In this document: in pieces, positions 60,601-64,000 of the stretch | Layout: each line of letters opens with the position of its first letter | Numbering within the stretch: position 1 is the stretch's first letter | Source: Ursus arctos | Taxonomy: Eukaryota > Chordata > Mammalia > Carnivora > Ursidae | Assembly: GCF_023065955.2 (NCBI RefSeq) | Contig: NW_026622874.1 | Location: 8,228,001-8,292,000, forward strand | Direction of reading: 5' to 3' | DNA: 64,000 nucleotides | The notes under the pieces: generated by a model | Told to the model about the DNA's origin: nothing | The model's database searches: none | What the model saw: only the letters and a program-made list of their open reading frames with translations | Program-made: the position numbers and the translations under genes

Positions 60601-63454
60601 TCTTCCTTTCCCCACTTGGAAACGGGCAGGGACTGCTTGTTCCACACTGTTGTCGCGGGCTGTTGTCGCGGCTGCTCTGGGTTCCAGGTCAAGCATGAAG
60701 TAGTTTCTCCAGAGTTCCTTGGTCCCCTCGCTCAGTGGCAGCTGGAACTTGACAGCACAGTACTCACTCTTCTAATCGTCTGTACCCAAATAGTTCATTT
60801 TTTATTCCTGGGCTTGCAAGAGTTTCTGTACTCTGAGTCAGACTAGTTTCTGAACTGCCTGAGAGCAGATCACGGAGGCTAACACGTCTGGTGGGATCCC
60901 TCCTCTCCTGGGGCTTTGTTCACGGGGTGCTCTGTGCGGGATCTCCAGCATTGCAGCGTGTGCCCATCTGTCCTTTCGTGGCCTCGTGGAGCCGAGGGTT
61001 TGAAGGGCGGACAGTCTGAGTCACGTGTCCTGTGCGGTTACTTCCCGTCATTTCAGGAGTTCAGGAGAAAATGGGCATCATGAACAAAGGAGTCCTTTAC
61101 GCACTCTGGGATTATGAGCCTCAGAATGGCGACGAGCTGCCCATGCGAGAAGGGGACTGCATGACCGTCATCCGGCGGGAGGACGAAGAGGAGACCGAGT
61201 GGTGGTGGGCGCGCCTGCACGACAAGGAGGGCTACGTTCCACGCAACCTGCTGGGGGTAAGTTATCCACACCGGGGGCGCTTCTGTGCAAGCCCGGGCTG
61301 CGCGGGGCCGCACTGTGTCAGGGGCTCAGTGCAGCCGACCTGGCCGCCCTTTGTTTGCGCCACATGGACTTTTGGAGTTCGGACAGTGTTAGATTTACAC
61401 GTAGGGGAGGTTCCCACGTCCATGTCTGCTAGCCCCCCGAGGTCAGGGGTCCTGCTGCTTACCAGGCAGGAGGAAGGTACGTGGGGAATGTTTTCTACAA
61501 ATGCCCCGTCTGCTCACGCCAGGATCTGTGGAGCCGGCAGACAGAGCCTTCTCTCCTGTTGGGTTTTACGTTCGTTAAAAGCCAGGAAAACAGCATAGTG
61601 TGAGCGCGTACAAGCCGGGGGCCCCACTGCGTCCGAACAGAGGCACTGCTGGCCTCAGCAGGGGGCTCTCGGGAGCATTTGCAGGGAGGAGGCGAGGAGG
61701 ACAGGCAGAGGGCAGGGAGTGGGAGTAACGTCCTGTGTGCGCATGGGTGGGAGCTGGCAGAGTGGGGGGGTGCCGGAGGGGTGAGAGGAGAGTCTGAACT
61801 AGAAGAGCCTGGGGGAGGCTGTCAGCAGCGCAGCTCCCACCTCCACCCCTGTACGCTCACCGCCAGGCGACCTGGGCACGGCGGGCGGCCCGGCGAACGC
61901 TGCCTCCTGAGACTAGGGGGTGTGTGTGACGGGCAGCGGGGGGAGGTTTTCCTCGTCACGGTGGACAGACGCTCTGCGGCCCGAGCTGCTCTGGCGTCGA
62001 GGCCGTGACCCCGGGTTCTGTGTGCGAATACTCGTGGCGGTGGCGTTACTTGCCACGGTGTGGCTGTGGCGTCGGGACCTGGCGTCTCCTCCTGGCTCTT
62101 GTCTGTTCTTGTTGGCCTCGCGTGTCCTGACTGCTGCCCCCCCAACCCGGTTGCATGGTTCGTTGTTAAGTCAACCCTTGGGGCTTAGACAGTATCTGCT
62201 GGTGTGATTATAATGAAAATTCTGAAGAATAGATGGAAGTTAACGCTGAGCCGCAGAGCACGGGAAGCTTCCGGTGCCCAGACCAGACCAGTCCCAGCGG
62301 CAGAGAAGCAGCCCGGCCGGCAGCCACCTCCCCCCGAACACCAGCAGCCCTGGCACTTGTAGTTTCTGACCCAGGAAACCTTCTAACTGCCTGCTGATGG
62401 GAGTCTTTCACTCTACTCCTCTAACAAAGGTTTGGTGACTCATGGACCGGGAAGTGTCACTTGTCCCGGGTGTGGAGGCGTCTGGCCTCGGCCATGGCCA
62501 CCGGAGGCTCTGAGATCGGCAGACCCGACCCAAGATTTTCATGTTAACCCAGCATTTCAGTGTACTCAGCCTTTTAGAAATCTCTTTGGGGTCAAAGTGG
62601 TCTCTAAGCAACTTTTTTAGGTTTCCTTGGAGGTTCAAAAAAAGTGGAAATCACCTTAATGTTGAGTTTTTAACCAAAGGCTCAGATGGGAGTCTGGAAA
62701 ATTATATCGACTACTGATCTCTCCTCAGGAAAACAATCTTTTGTACAATGTCGATCCACCAGTTAGTGTTCCGGTCTTGGCTGGGAGTCTGACTCTCCTT
62801 TCTTACAGCGAGCCGTTTCCTTTGTCGGGGCGGGAGGGGGAGGAGGGCTTTGTGTAGTTTGCCAGTTGGATTGCTGGTTTGACTGGCTCCTGGCTTGCAG
62901 ACTGCAGATCTTAGGACCTTCGCATGCCCTCTGCGGCTCTTGTTCGGAGAATACAAAAGCACAAAAGTCCACCAACAGAAAGCTCCAGTTGCCCTCCCTT
63001 AAATCGGTGGCCTTTTAGTCTGTGGCATTTCGTGGCTGACAGTCTCAGGTCCCACGAGAGTGTCGGGCTGTTGTGAGTGAAGTTGAGGGACCCCAGTCTC
63101 TCCTGTCCCCCTCGGGGTGGAAGCCTGCTCACGCGGCACGCTGCAGCCACCTCCCGCCGTCACAGGCCGAGCCCACGGGGCCATCGTGCCTTTTTATGTC
63201 CATTCGCCACGGTGTTGTCTCTGGTGGGGAACCCCGGTGACCTTCGCACAAGAGTTGCCGAATGTGAATCTGTGTCCTCGGACAGCTCTGGGCACCTCTC
63301 GGGGCAGAAAGTCCTTTCCTTTGTTTCTCTCCTGTGACGCCAGCTCCCCCCCCATTACAGTCCTGCGTGTCTGTCTCTACAGCGTGTAAATCGTTTCTCT
63401 CTTCTCTTGCAGCTATACCCAAGAATTAAACCAAGGCAAAGGAGCTTGGCCTGA
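9645..63454 (+). CDS. TP53BP2: ASPP2, apoptosis-stimulating protein of p53 2 (18 coding exons, whole coding span)
   Basis: ASPP2 binds the p53 family through its C-terminal ankyrin-SH3 module and steers p53 towards pro-apoptotic promoters. It also binds protein phosphatase 1, YAP and PAR3 at cell junctions. Joining 18 exons gives 3,396 nt including the TGA, or 1,131 residues; I recall human ASPP2 as 1,128 or 1,134 depending on the start. Visible in order: beta-grasp (RA-like) domain about residues 8-95; Gln-rich coiled coil about 125-335; Pro-rich region about 336-900 with a basic KKRSS patch near 736-740 and PPPPY at 873-877 (WW-domain ligand); RVKF at 924-927 (PP1 motif); ankyrin repeats about 930-1050; SH3 about 1063-1120 with ALWDY, WWW and YVPRNLL. 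All introns are GT-AG and all phases agree. There is no frameshift or internal stop, so the gene looks intact. Identification is by recalled similarity to human ASPP2 along the full length. Confidence 0.98.
10110..10600. repeat. C-rich minisatellite at start of intron 1
   Basis: The motif CGAGTCCCCGGCCCCCTGAA or a variant recurs near 10181, 10278, 10362, 10443 and 10549, a higher-order spacing of about 80-105 bp. In between are many short CCCCCGAA/CCCCCCAGCC units. The minus (template) strand has many G-runs, favouring G-quadruplex or R-loop formation just downstream of the promoter. Confidence 0.8.
11540..11690 (+). repeat. MIR SINE fragment
   Basis: GTTCAGCATCCGTAAAATGG followed by GGATGATGATACTAGGGAGC matches the right part of MIR in sense orientation. 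Confidence 0.7.
12045..12150 (-). repeat. L1M 3' end fragment, antisense
   Basis: AATGTACATAACAGAAATTG, CCATTTTAACCATTTTTAAG and TGTGTAGTTCTCTGGCACTA match the antisense 3' end of old L1M elements. Confidence 0.75.
12900..13115. mobile_element. Palindromic hAT-type DNA transposon remnant
   Basis: The left arm (CCGTATGGTGGCCACCAGCC) and right arm (AGCCACATGGGCCTGGTGGC) are near inverted repeats around CACTTGAAATGTGGCCGGTG. Family name not certain. Confidence 0.6.
13179..13347 (-). mobile_element. CAN SINE (SINEC), antisense
   Basis: T-rich tail left, tRNA-like head right. Flanked by ACATTAATACTTTA (13165-13178) and ACATTAGTACTTTA (13348-13361). Confidence 0.93.
15265..15640 (-). repeat. MIR SINE, antisense
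   Basis: ATTCCACAGATGAGGAATTT, then GGTCACTCAGCAGAAATGAG and ACGAACCAGGTCTGCCTACA match antisense MIR; the left part may belong to the same or a second copy. Confidence 0.7.
16272..16490 (-). mobile_element. CAN SINE (SINEC), antisense
   Basis: Flanked by CTAGGGACTGATT (16259-16271) and CTAGAGACTGATT (16491-16503). The tail has a TTTTG repeat. Confidence 0.93.
16590..17140 (-). repeat. Old LINE-like repeat, antisense (L2-type, tentative)
   Basis: GATACAGGAGAGGATAAGAC and CAGGGAGCTTACATCCCATG resemble the antisense end of an old mammalian LINE; the G-rich remainder fits but is not diagnostic. Confidence 0.45.
17231..17884 (-). mobile_element. Solo LTR of an endogenous retrovirus, minus strand
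   Basis: On the minus strand the element begins TGAGGGCTCCTCTTGAGCTC and ends in TTTATTTAAGGTTAACA, giving TG...CA termini. An AATAAA signal (complement at about 17278-17283) precedes CTTTCGTGGGGAAAGTAACT near the 3' end, as in LTR R/U5 regions. Flanks (GTGAACT and GTCACT) may be a decayed duplication. The long minus-strand open frame inside it has no viral or cellular similarity I recognise. Family not identified; no internal viral genes are present. Confidence 0.6.
18300..19364 (+). repeat. L2 LINE fragment
   Basis: L2 3' signature in order: GTCATCCCTCTCCAGAGGAG, TTCTTACTCATCCTCCAGTT, TTTCTGGTGCTTGGCACACC and TGATAAATAGTGTTCGAGTG AATGA. Confidence 0.75.
19367..19552 (-). mobile_element. 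CAN SINE (SINEC), antisense
   Basis: Head GACTGAGCCACCCAGGTGCT at the right, tail at the left. Possible diverged duplication GAACGTTCTT / GAGTGTTCTT. Inserted at the very end of an L2 copy. Confidence 0.9.
20357..20414. repeat. TG/GCGT dinucleotide repeat
   Basis: Imperfect alternating purine-pyrimidine tract with TG, CG and TA steps, a Z-DNA-prone and probably length-variable microsatellite. Confidence 0.9.
22790..23440 (-). repeat. Old L1 fragment, antisense (tentative)
   Basis: TTATTTCTTTGGGATAAATT followed by CCCACAAGTAAGGTCGTGAG resembles the antisense 3' region of L1ME-type elements. Confidence 0.55.
23458..23666 (-). mobile_element. CAN SINE (SINEC), antisense, young
   Basis: Flanked by perfect 15-bp duplications TGCGGTTGGTTTTAT (23443-23457 and 23667-23681). 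Carries the GACAGCCAGCGAGAGAGGGA block of the arctoid-type subfamily. Confidence 0.95.
24430..24800 (-). repeat. L1M 3' end fragment, antisense
   Basis: CAGTGCAGTGGTTTTTAGTA, ATGTAACCATCACCATCAGT, CCAGACCCCTAGCAACCGCT and TTTATGGCCAAATGTTATTC are antisense L1M 3' landmarks. Confidence 0.8.
26840..27160 (+). repeat. L2-like LINE fragment
   Basis: CCTGCTGTCCATCAAGCACG and TCACTACCCTGCTTGGAATC then CTCCAGGGAC resemble sense L2; interrupted on the right by an antisense L1 piece. Confidence 0.5.
27165..27345 (-). repeat. L1M 3' end fragment, antisense
   Basis: TGCAGTTCAGTGGTTTTTAG, CACAAAGTTGTGCAAACCTC and CAGCCCCCTGGCAACTCATG are antisense L1M landmarks. Confidence 0.8.
27395..27565 (+). mobile_element. 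MER5-like hAT DNA transposon
   Basis: CGGTGGTTCCCAGACCAGCG, CACATGGGAGCGTGTTAGAA and CCCAGTTTGAGGACCAATGG fit a MER5-type element with inverted ends. Confidence 0.65.
28120..28330 (-). repeat. L2-type LINE end, antisense (tentative)
   Basis: GTGCTGCGTGCCAGGCGCAG, GGTGCTGAGGATGCAGCGCT and GGAGCATACGTTCTAGAAGG resemble the antisense LINE end seen also at 16590. Confidence 0.5.
28880..29030 (-). repeat. MIR SINE, antisense
   Basis: GACGGGGACTGAGGCTCAGG, TGTGATTTCCCCAAGGCGGT and TCTGGGGCAGAGCCCAGACC match antisense MIR. Confidence 0.8.
29487..29504 (+). repeat. Run of 18 G
   Basis: Uninterrupted mononucleotide G tract, prone to length errors in replication and sequencing. Confidence 0.95.
31368..31515 (+). 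CDS. TP53BP2: TP53BP2 coding exon 2
   Basis: Residues 10-58 plus one base of codon 59. Starts [20 protein letters not shown], the first strands of the beta-grasp (RA-like) domain, which in ASPP proteins supports Ras binding and membrane/junction localisation. The donor GTACGA is weak. The acceptor follows a TC repeat at 31343-31359. Confidence 0.97.
32330..32815 (+). repeat. L2 LINE fragment
   Basis: AATAAAATCCAGATTTCTGA, CACTAGAACGTAAACTCGCT and TCTGTAAGTACTTCCTGAAT form the usual L2 3' order. Confidence 0.7.
33374..33552 (-). mobile_element. CAN SINE (SINEC), antisense
   Basis: Body with GAGATCATGACCTGAGCCGA and a T-rich left end. The head at the right is degenerate (GACTGCCCCGCTACTC). 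No clean duplication seen. Confidence 0.85.
33731..33928 (-). mobile_element. CAN SINE (SINEC), antisense, full length
   Basis: Arctoid-type copy with GACAGCCAGCGAGAGAGGGA. It is joined directly to a second truncated copy, and both lie between one pair of duplications. Confidence 0.93.
33929..34042 (-). mobile_element. CAN SINE (SINEC), antisense, 5'-truncated
   Basis: Only the tail half is present, ending at GGGAGTGGGAGAGGAAGAT. The exact 10-bp duplication CCCACCAGTT (33721-33730 and 34043-34052) brackets this copy plus the full one to its left, so the full copy probably landed in this copy's T tract. Confidence 0.9.
34169..34307 (-). mobile_element. Short older CAN-type SINE, antisense
   Basis: Contains AAGTAAGCTCCACACCCAAA and head GACTGAGCCAGCCAGGCGCC. 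Flanked by perfect 14-bp duplications GGTTTCCATTTTTA (34155-34168, 34308-34321). Confidence 0.9.
34950..35010 (+). repeat. MIR fragment
   Basis: CTGGGGCTCAGAATCCTGTC followed by TTTTACTAGCTTCATAACCG is a short sense MIR piece. Confidence 0.5.
35722..36272 (+). mobile_element. Tigger-like DNA transposon split by a CAN SINE
   Basis: Left end ACTGTTGACCCTTGGACAAT and the reverse complement of the right end (AGTTGGCCCTTAAATAACAT) form terminal inverted repeats. The interior is non-coding. A SINE occupies 35952-36156. Confidence 0.75.
35952..36156 (+). mobile_element. CAN SINE (SINEC), sense
   Basis: Starts GGGGCACCTGGGTGGCTCAG, ends in an AAAAG repeat tail. Flanked by AGAAAATCGT (35942-35951) and AGAAAATTGT (36157-36166). 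It is the only sense-oriented CAN SINE inside the gene. Confidence 0.94.
36379..36567 (-). mobile_element. CAN SINE (SINEC), antisense
   Basis: TTTAAAGATTTTATTTAGAG at left; head ACGACTGAGCCACCCAGGCA at right. Confidence 0.9.
36962..37075 (+). CDS. TP53BP2: TP53BP2 coding exon 3
   Basis: Residues 59-96 plus one base. Encodes [20 protein letters not shown] and continues to HERPPGRD, the second half of the beta-grasp domain. Donor GTGGGT, phase 1 at both ends, so skipping would keep frame. Confidence 0.97.
37076..39994 (+). other. TP53BP2: TP53BP2 intron 3
   Basis: Phase 1, 2,919 bp. About 37160-38220 is G-rich and resembles an eroded antisense L2-type LINE. The remainder (38220-39990) is AT-rich unique sequence with no repeat I can name. 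Confidence 0.88.
37160..38220 (-). repeat. Eroded LINE-like G-rich repeat, antisense (tentative)
   Basis: Purine-rich text with AGGAGCTGAAATACGGGAGC and GAGAGGCCGGCTTTGGATGG resembles antisense L2-type sequence. Not diagnostic. Confidence 0.35.
39995..40077 (+). CDS. TP53BP2: TP53BP2 coding exon 4
   Basis: Residues 97-124 ([20 protein letters not shown] and following). It is a short basic linker between the RA-like domain and the coiled coil. Acceptor TGCTTAG, strong donor GTAAGT. At 83 nt its skipping would shift frame. Confidence 0.96.
40216..40436 (-). mobile_element. CAN SINE (SINEC), antisense
   Basis: Flanked by AGGGCTGCTTTTTAG (40201-40215) and a diverged TGGCCTGCTTTTTAA (about 40438-40452). 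Confidence 0.92.
40945..42720 (-). repeat. LINE-1 fragment, antisense (3' region into ORF2)
   Basis: Antisense L1 landmarks in order: GTGTCCTCCTGTGACCGTTC, TCTTAAGAAGCTGCCAAACT, ATTCCTCAGTATTTTGTGGT-like text, CTGCAGTCTTGCTAGACAAC and CCATGTTGAATAGGGTAGAC. Heavily mutated, not active. Confidence 0.8.
43031..43132 (+). CDS. TP53BP2: TP53BP2 coding exon 5
   Basis: Residues 125-158, exactly 34 codons, phase 0. Starts [20 protein letters not shown] and runs into the CAG-rich Gln tract that opens the coiled coil. Residue 130 is Leu (TTG at 43046-43048), where human ASPP2 has the Met used as the start of the short isoform 53BP2S. The next in-frame Met is at 43076 in a good context (G at -3, G at +4). 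Confidence 0.97.
44030..44190 (+). mobile_element. MER5-like hAT DNA transposon
   Basis: GGCTTCTCAAACTTGAGTGT, GCACATTCTGGTTCAGTAGG and GCGATGCTGATGCATCATTT match MER5A. Confidence 0.8.
44356..44554 (-). mobile_element. CAN SINE (SINEC), antisense
   Basis: Flanked by CTCTGTTACT (44346-44355 and 44555-44564). Its tail includes a TG repeat of about 20 bp. Confidence 0.92.
44690..44900 (-). repeat. MIR SINE, antisense (degenerate)
   Basis: TTTACTCCTCACCGTGGCCC and AGCCAGTAAGCGGCAGAGCT match antisense MIR. Confidence 0.65.
45193..45367 (+). CDS. TP53BP2: TP53BP2 coding exon 6
   Basis: Residues 159-216 plus one base. Encodes [20 protein letters not shown] and a Lys/Glu-rich heptad stretch of the coiled coil. 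Donor GTGAGT is followed at once by a very G-rich intron. Confidence 0.97.
45368..45510 (+). repeat. G-run-rich tract after exon 6 donor
   Basis: Dense runs of three to eight G directly follow the exon 6 donor. Such runs can bind hnRNP H/F or fold into RNA G-quadruplexes. A second donor-like site, GTAAGC, lies at 45503; its use would add 135 nt in frame without a stop. Confidence 0.7.
45649..45745 (-). mobile_element. Retroinserted polyadenylated LTR-like RNA end (5'-truncated)
   Basis: The flanks 45630-45648 and 45746-45764 are a 19-bp duplication with one mismatch (TTAGCTGCTGGCTGTTTCA / TTAGCTGCTGGGTGTTTCA), so 97 bp were inserted. Read on the minus strand the insert ends in a CTCAATAAAC polyadenylation signal, about 14 bases, then an A-rich tail with TAAA repeats. 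The part before it (GGGTCCCCTCCCTG) resembles the R region of gammaretrovirus-like ERV1 LTRs. It looks like the 3' end of an LTR-terminated transcript copied by LINE-1 machinery. The TSD and tail are seen; the ERV1 assignment is inference. Confidence 0.7.
46233..46414 (+). CDS. TP53BP2: TP53BP2 coding exon 7
   Basis: Residues 217-277. Encodes [20 protein letters not shown] and further heptads of the central coiled coil ([15 protein letters not shown]). Donor GTGCGG is weak. Confidence 0.97.
46415..46731 (+). other. TP53BP2: TP53BP2 intron 7
   Basis: Phase 0, 317 bp. No repeat seen apart from a run of ten C inside the polypyrimidine tract before the exon 8 acceptor. Confidence 0.9.
46732..46896 (+). 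CDS. TP53BP2: TP53BP2 coding exon 8
   Basis: Residues 278-332, exactly 55 codons, phase 0 at both ends. Encodes [20 protein letters not shown] and the basic end of the coiled coil ([15 protein letters not shown]). Confidence 0.97.
46897..47160 (+). other. TP53BP2: TP53BP2 intron 8
   Basis: Phase 0, 264 bp, the shortest intron. GC-rich with no recognisable element. Confidence 0.9.
47161..47389 (+). CDS. TP53BP2: TP53BP2 coding exon 9
   Basis: Residues 333-408 plus one base. Starts [20 protein letters not shown], the beginning of the Pro/Ser-rich region, and contains [20 protein letters not shown]. Donor GTAAAA is moderately weak. Confidence 0.97.
47390..48594 (+). other. TP53BP2: TP53BP2 intron 9
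   Basis: Phase 1, 1,205 bp. No repeat or exon recognised; appears to be unique sequence. Confidence 0.85.
48595..48699 (+). CDS. TP53BP2: TP53BP2 coding exon 10
   Basis: Residues 409-443 plus one base. Encodes [20 protein letters not shown] and a Ser/Ala-rich linker. This is one of the less conserved parts of the protein, about two residues shorter than my recollection of human. Its 105 nt and phase 1 ends mean skipping would keep frame. Confidence 0.95.
48700..49194 (+). other. TP53BP2: TP53BP2 intron 10
   Basis: Phase 1, 495 bp. About 40% is an antisense CAN SINE (48746-48948) that starts about 47 bp after the exon 10 donor. The rest shows nothing notable. Confidence 0.9.
48746..48948 (-). 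mobile_element. CAN SINE (SINEC), antisense, next to exon 10
   Basis: TTTC-rich and T-rich tail, head GTGCCACCCAGGCGTCCCC. Probable duplication GCACTCTTTTTC / GCAGTCTTCTTC. Lies 47 bp after the exon 10 donor. Confidence 0.9.
49195..49343 (+). CDS. TP53BP2: TP53BP2 coding exon 11
   Basis: Residues 444-493. Encodes [20 protein letters not shown] and [12 protein letters not shown], a well conserved charged block with several Ser positions. Donor GTGCTA is weak. Confidence 0.97.
49748..49967 (-). mobile_element. CAN SINE (SINEC), antisense
   Basis: Flanked by CCCAGTTAGG (49733-49742 and 49968-49977). Confidence 0.92.
50305..50324 (+). promoter_or_regulatory. TP53BP2: TG-repeat acceptor tract of exon 12
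   Basis: The acceptor reads as about seven TG units (50305-50319), then a short T tract and CAG. It replaces a normal pyrimidine tract, the same layout as the CFTR TG-T acceptor where repeat length affects exon inclusion. Confidence 0.7.
50325..50784 (+). CDS. TP53BP2: TP53BP2 coding exon 12
   Basis: Residues 494-646 plus one base; 460 nt. Pro-rich with [17 protein letters not shown], then a variable segment (about 530-560) and the conserved [20 protein letters not shown] and [20 protein letters not shown]. Skipping would shift frame. Donor GTAAGC. Confidence 0.97.
50785..52209 (+). other. TP53BP2: TP53BP2 intron 12
   Basis: Phase 1, 1,425 bp. Contains a full antisense CAN SINE (51360-51566) with 14-bp duplications and a TTTC microsatellite at its tail. 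Otherwise unique AT-rich sequence. Confidence 0.9.
51360..51566 (-). mobile_element. CAN SINE (SINEC), antisense, arctoid type
   Basis: Flanked by AAAATTGACTTTCT (51346-51359) and AAAATTGGCTTTCT (51567-51580). Contains GACAGCCAGCGAGAGAGGGA. TTTC microsatellite at the tail. Confidence 0.94.
52210..52985 (+). CDS. TP53BP2: TP53BP2 coding exon 13
   Basis: Residues 647-905, the largest exon at 776 nt. Contains the ASPP-family block [20 protein letters not shown] followed by [17 protein letters not shown] (about 699-740), the segment [20 protein letters not shown], and near its end [12 protein letters not shown], whose PPPPY (873-877) is a YAP/WW-domain ligand. The frame stays open past the GTAAGT donor to a stop at about 53189, so intron retention would truncate the protein before the PP1/ankyrin/SH3 module. 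Confidence 0.98.
52986..55280 (+). other. TP53BP2: TP53BP2 intron 13
   Basis: Phase 0, 2,295 bp. A MIR copy lies at 54755-54910. The rest (53200-54750) shows no element I can identify. Confidence 0.87.
54755..54910 (+). repeat. MIR SINE
   Basis: GGATTGAAATCCCAGCTCTG, CTGGCTGTGTGCCTTAACTT and CTTATCTGTAAAATGGGGTC are sense MIR. Confidence 0.85.
55281..55418 (+). CDS. TP53BP2: TP53BP2 coding exon 14
   Basis: Residues 906-951, exactly 46 codons. Encodes [20 protein letters not shown] and the RVKF motif (924-927) that docks protein phosphatase 1, then [20 protein letters not shown] leading into the first ankyrin repeat. Confidence 0.98.
55419..56085 (+). other. TP53BP2: TP53BP2 intron 14
   Basis: Phase 0, 667 bp. 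No recognisable repeat. Confidence 0.88.
56086..56219 (+). CDS. TP53BP2: TP53BP2 coding exon 15
   Basis: Residues 952-995 plus two bases. Encodes an ankyrin repeat with [20 protein letters not shown] and [11 protein letters not shown]. Gly976 (GGA) and Thr979 (ACG) stand where I recall Glu and Lys in human ASPP2, so this helix is less charged. Confidence 0.97.
56220..57985 (+). other. TP53BP2: TP53BP2 intron 15
   Basis: Phase 2, 1,766 bp. Contains a short CAN-type SINE (56925-57025). No other element recognised. Confidence 0.88.
56925..57025 (-). mobile_element. Short older CAN-type SINE, antisense
   Basis: AAGCAAGCTCTATACCCAGT, GGGGCTCGAACTCATGACCC and head GACTGAGCCAGTTGGGTGCC; same type as 34169-34307. 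Confidence 0.85.
57986..58152 (+). CDS. TP53BP2: TP53BP2 coding exon 16
   Basis: Residues 996-1051 plus one base. Encodes [20 protein letters not shown] and [20 protein letters not shown], the last ankyrin repeats that contact p53, and the [17 protein letters not shown] linker. Donor GTGTGT is moderate. Confidence 0.97.
59290..59590. promoter_or_regulatory. Small intragenic CpG island in intron 16
   Basis: CpG dinucleotides are packed densely (GCGGCTGCGGCGGCCGTCC and similar) while flanking intron sequence is CpG-poor. It could be an alternative promoter, an enhancer, or a local GC-biased patch. No exon is supported here. Confidence 0.5.
60305..60415. repeat. GC-rich minisatellite
   Basis: The unit CCGCGCCTGTCCCCTGCC repeats with a period of about 23 bp, then decays into CCTGCGCTG and CCCGCCGCATGCCTG variants. 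Confidence 0.7.
61057..61256 (+). CDS. TP53BP2: TP53BP2 coding exon 17 (SH3)
   Basis: Residues 1052-1118. Encodes nearly all of the SH3 domain: ALWDY (1067-1071), acidic RT/n-Src loops, WWW (1100-1102) and YVPRNLL (1111-1117). This surface binds p53. At 200 nt its skipping shifts frame, which is how the truncated human isoform ASPP2-kappa is reported to arise. Confidence 0.98.
61257..63412 (+). other. TP53BP2: TP53BP2 intron 17
   Basis: Phase 0, 2,156 bp. No interspersed repeat or extra exon recognised; composition is moderately GC-rich. Confidence 0.85.
63413..63454 (+). CDS. TP53BP2: TP53BP2 coding exon 18 and stop
   Basis: Residues 1119-1131, [13 protein letters not shown], then TGA at 63452-63454. 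The acceptor is CTCTTGCAG. This matches the conserved ASPP2 C-terminus. Confidence 0.98.
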   Translation, partial: LYPRIKPRQRSLA

Positions 63455-64000
63455 AACTTTACGGAATTGTAGTTTCCGAAGAATTAATCTTTGTTATCAC
63501 TAAGAAGAAGTAATGTGATTGTGTTTGGCAAAAATTTCACAAGACTGACTTTAATCACAACGTAACTGGAAAGCAGTGCAGAATGTCCTCTGGAAGAAAA
63601 TGAAGGATTGGAGGATTTGCTGTCCGTGGGGACGTTCAGCGTGATGGAGCGGCACTCAGAAGTAAGCTGCCCGCACTGTTGGGGAATGGTGTTCGTGGAG
63701 CACTCGGGAAGATGAACAGTGACCGTCCTGGTTTTCTCGACAGATAGGGCCCTGGGAAGTCGGCTTCACGTCCTGCCTAGTTGGTGTTTGTCTGCACCTC
63801 CCCTGCCCCCGCCAGAAAGGACCAGTGCCATTGAGGCAGCACCTCTGCCTGTCCCCACCCCCCCATCAGGCCCCAGGGGACCCAAGGGCCTCAGGGGTGC
63901 CGCGTGCGCGGATGTTGTCAGCAAAGAACGAACGGTTGGTTGTCAGCAATCCCTTTATGATAGGAGTTCTTCAGAATTAGACGTATGTTTGAGATACTGA
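63455..64000 (+). other. TP53BP2: TP53BP2 3' UTR (incomplete)
   Basis: Sequence after the stop is presumed 3' UTR. No AATAAA or ATTAAA with a plausible cleavage site is visible, so the polyadenylation site lies beyond the window. Confidence 0.85.

Larger units (their letters stand above)
58153..61056 (+). other. TP53BP2: TP53BP2 intron 16
   Basis: Phase 1, 2,904 bp. CpG-dense patches lie at about 58290-58480 and 59290-59590, and a short GC minisatellite lies at 60305-60415. No interspersed repeat is obvious. Confidence 0.87.

Noticed and set aside
1..64000. CRISPR arrays, operons, prophage or bacterial insertion sequences
   Set aside because: Repeats are interspersed mammalian elements, not direct repeats with spacers, and the gene is intron-rich.

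Overview
The window is nuclear DNA from a carnivoran mammal. It holds 18 full-length or truncated tRNA-derived CAN SINEs (SINEC), a family restricted to Carnivora. Several belong to a subtype I associate with arctoid carnivorans (bears, pandas, seals, mustelids). The species cannot be fixed from the sequence alone.

One protein-coding gene is present: the complete coding region of TP53BP2, encoding ASPP2 (apoptosis-stimulating protein of p53 2), on the + strand. All 18 coding exons can be placed between 9645 and 63454. Every intron starts with GT and ends with AG, and the reading frame is continuous. The predicted protein has 1,131 residues: an N-terminal ubiquitin-like/RA-like fold, a Gln-rich coiled coil, a long Pro-rich region with a PPPPY motif, an RVKF protein-phosphatase-1 motif, ankyrin repeats and a C-terminal SH3 domain. 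No second gene is supported.

Layout. 1-8600 is intergenic and made of old repeats (L1, MIR, L2, an MLT1-like LTR, hAT DNA transposons, two CAN SINEs). 8615-9850 is a C-rich minisatellite followed by a CpG-island promoter with tandem NRF1-like sites and GC boxes. Exon 1 (9645-9671 coding) is followed by a 21.7-kb intron 1, which starts with a second C-rich minisatellite and carries a minus-strand LTR, L2, L1, MIR and SINE copies. Exons 2-4 (31368-40077) are widely spaced. Exons 5-12 (43031-50784) are compact. Exon 13 (52210-52985) is the largest. Exons 14-18 (55281-63454) encode the PP1/ankyrin/SH3 p53-binding module. The 3' UTR runs off the right edge with no AATAAA seen.

The most interesting observations are: (1) the methionine that starts the human short isoform 53BP2S is a leucine codon (TTG) here; (2) a TG repeat forms part of the exon 12 acceptor tract; (3) a 97-bp polyadenylated, retrovirus-LTR-like RNA end sits in intron 6 between 19-bp target-site duplications; (4) CAN SINEs are strongly biased to the antisense strand, including stacked insertions in an old L1; (5) C-rich repeats flank the promoter on both sides. 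I found no undescribed molecular system; this is an ordinary mammalian gene locus with some lineage-specific detail.
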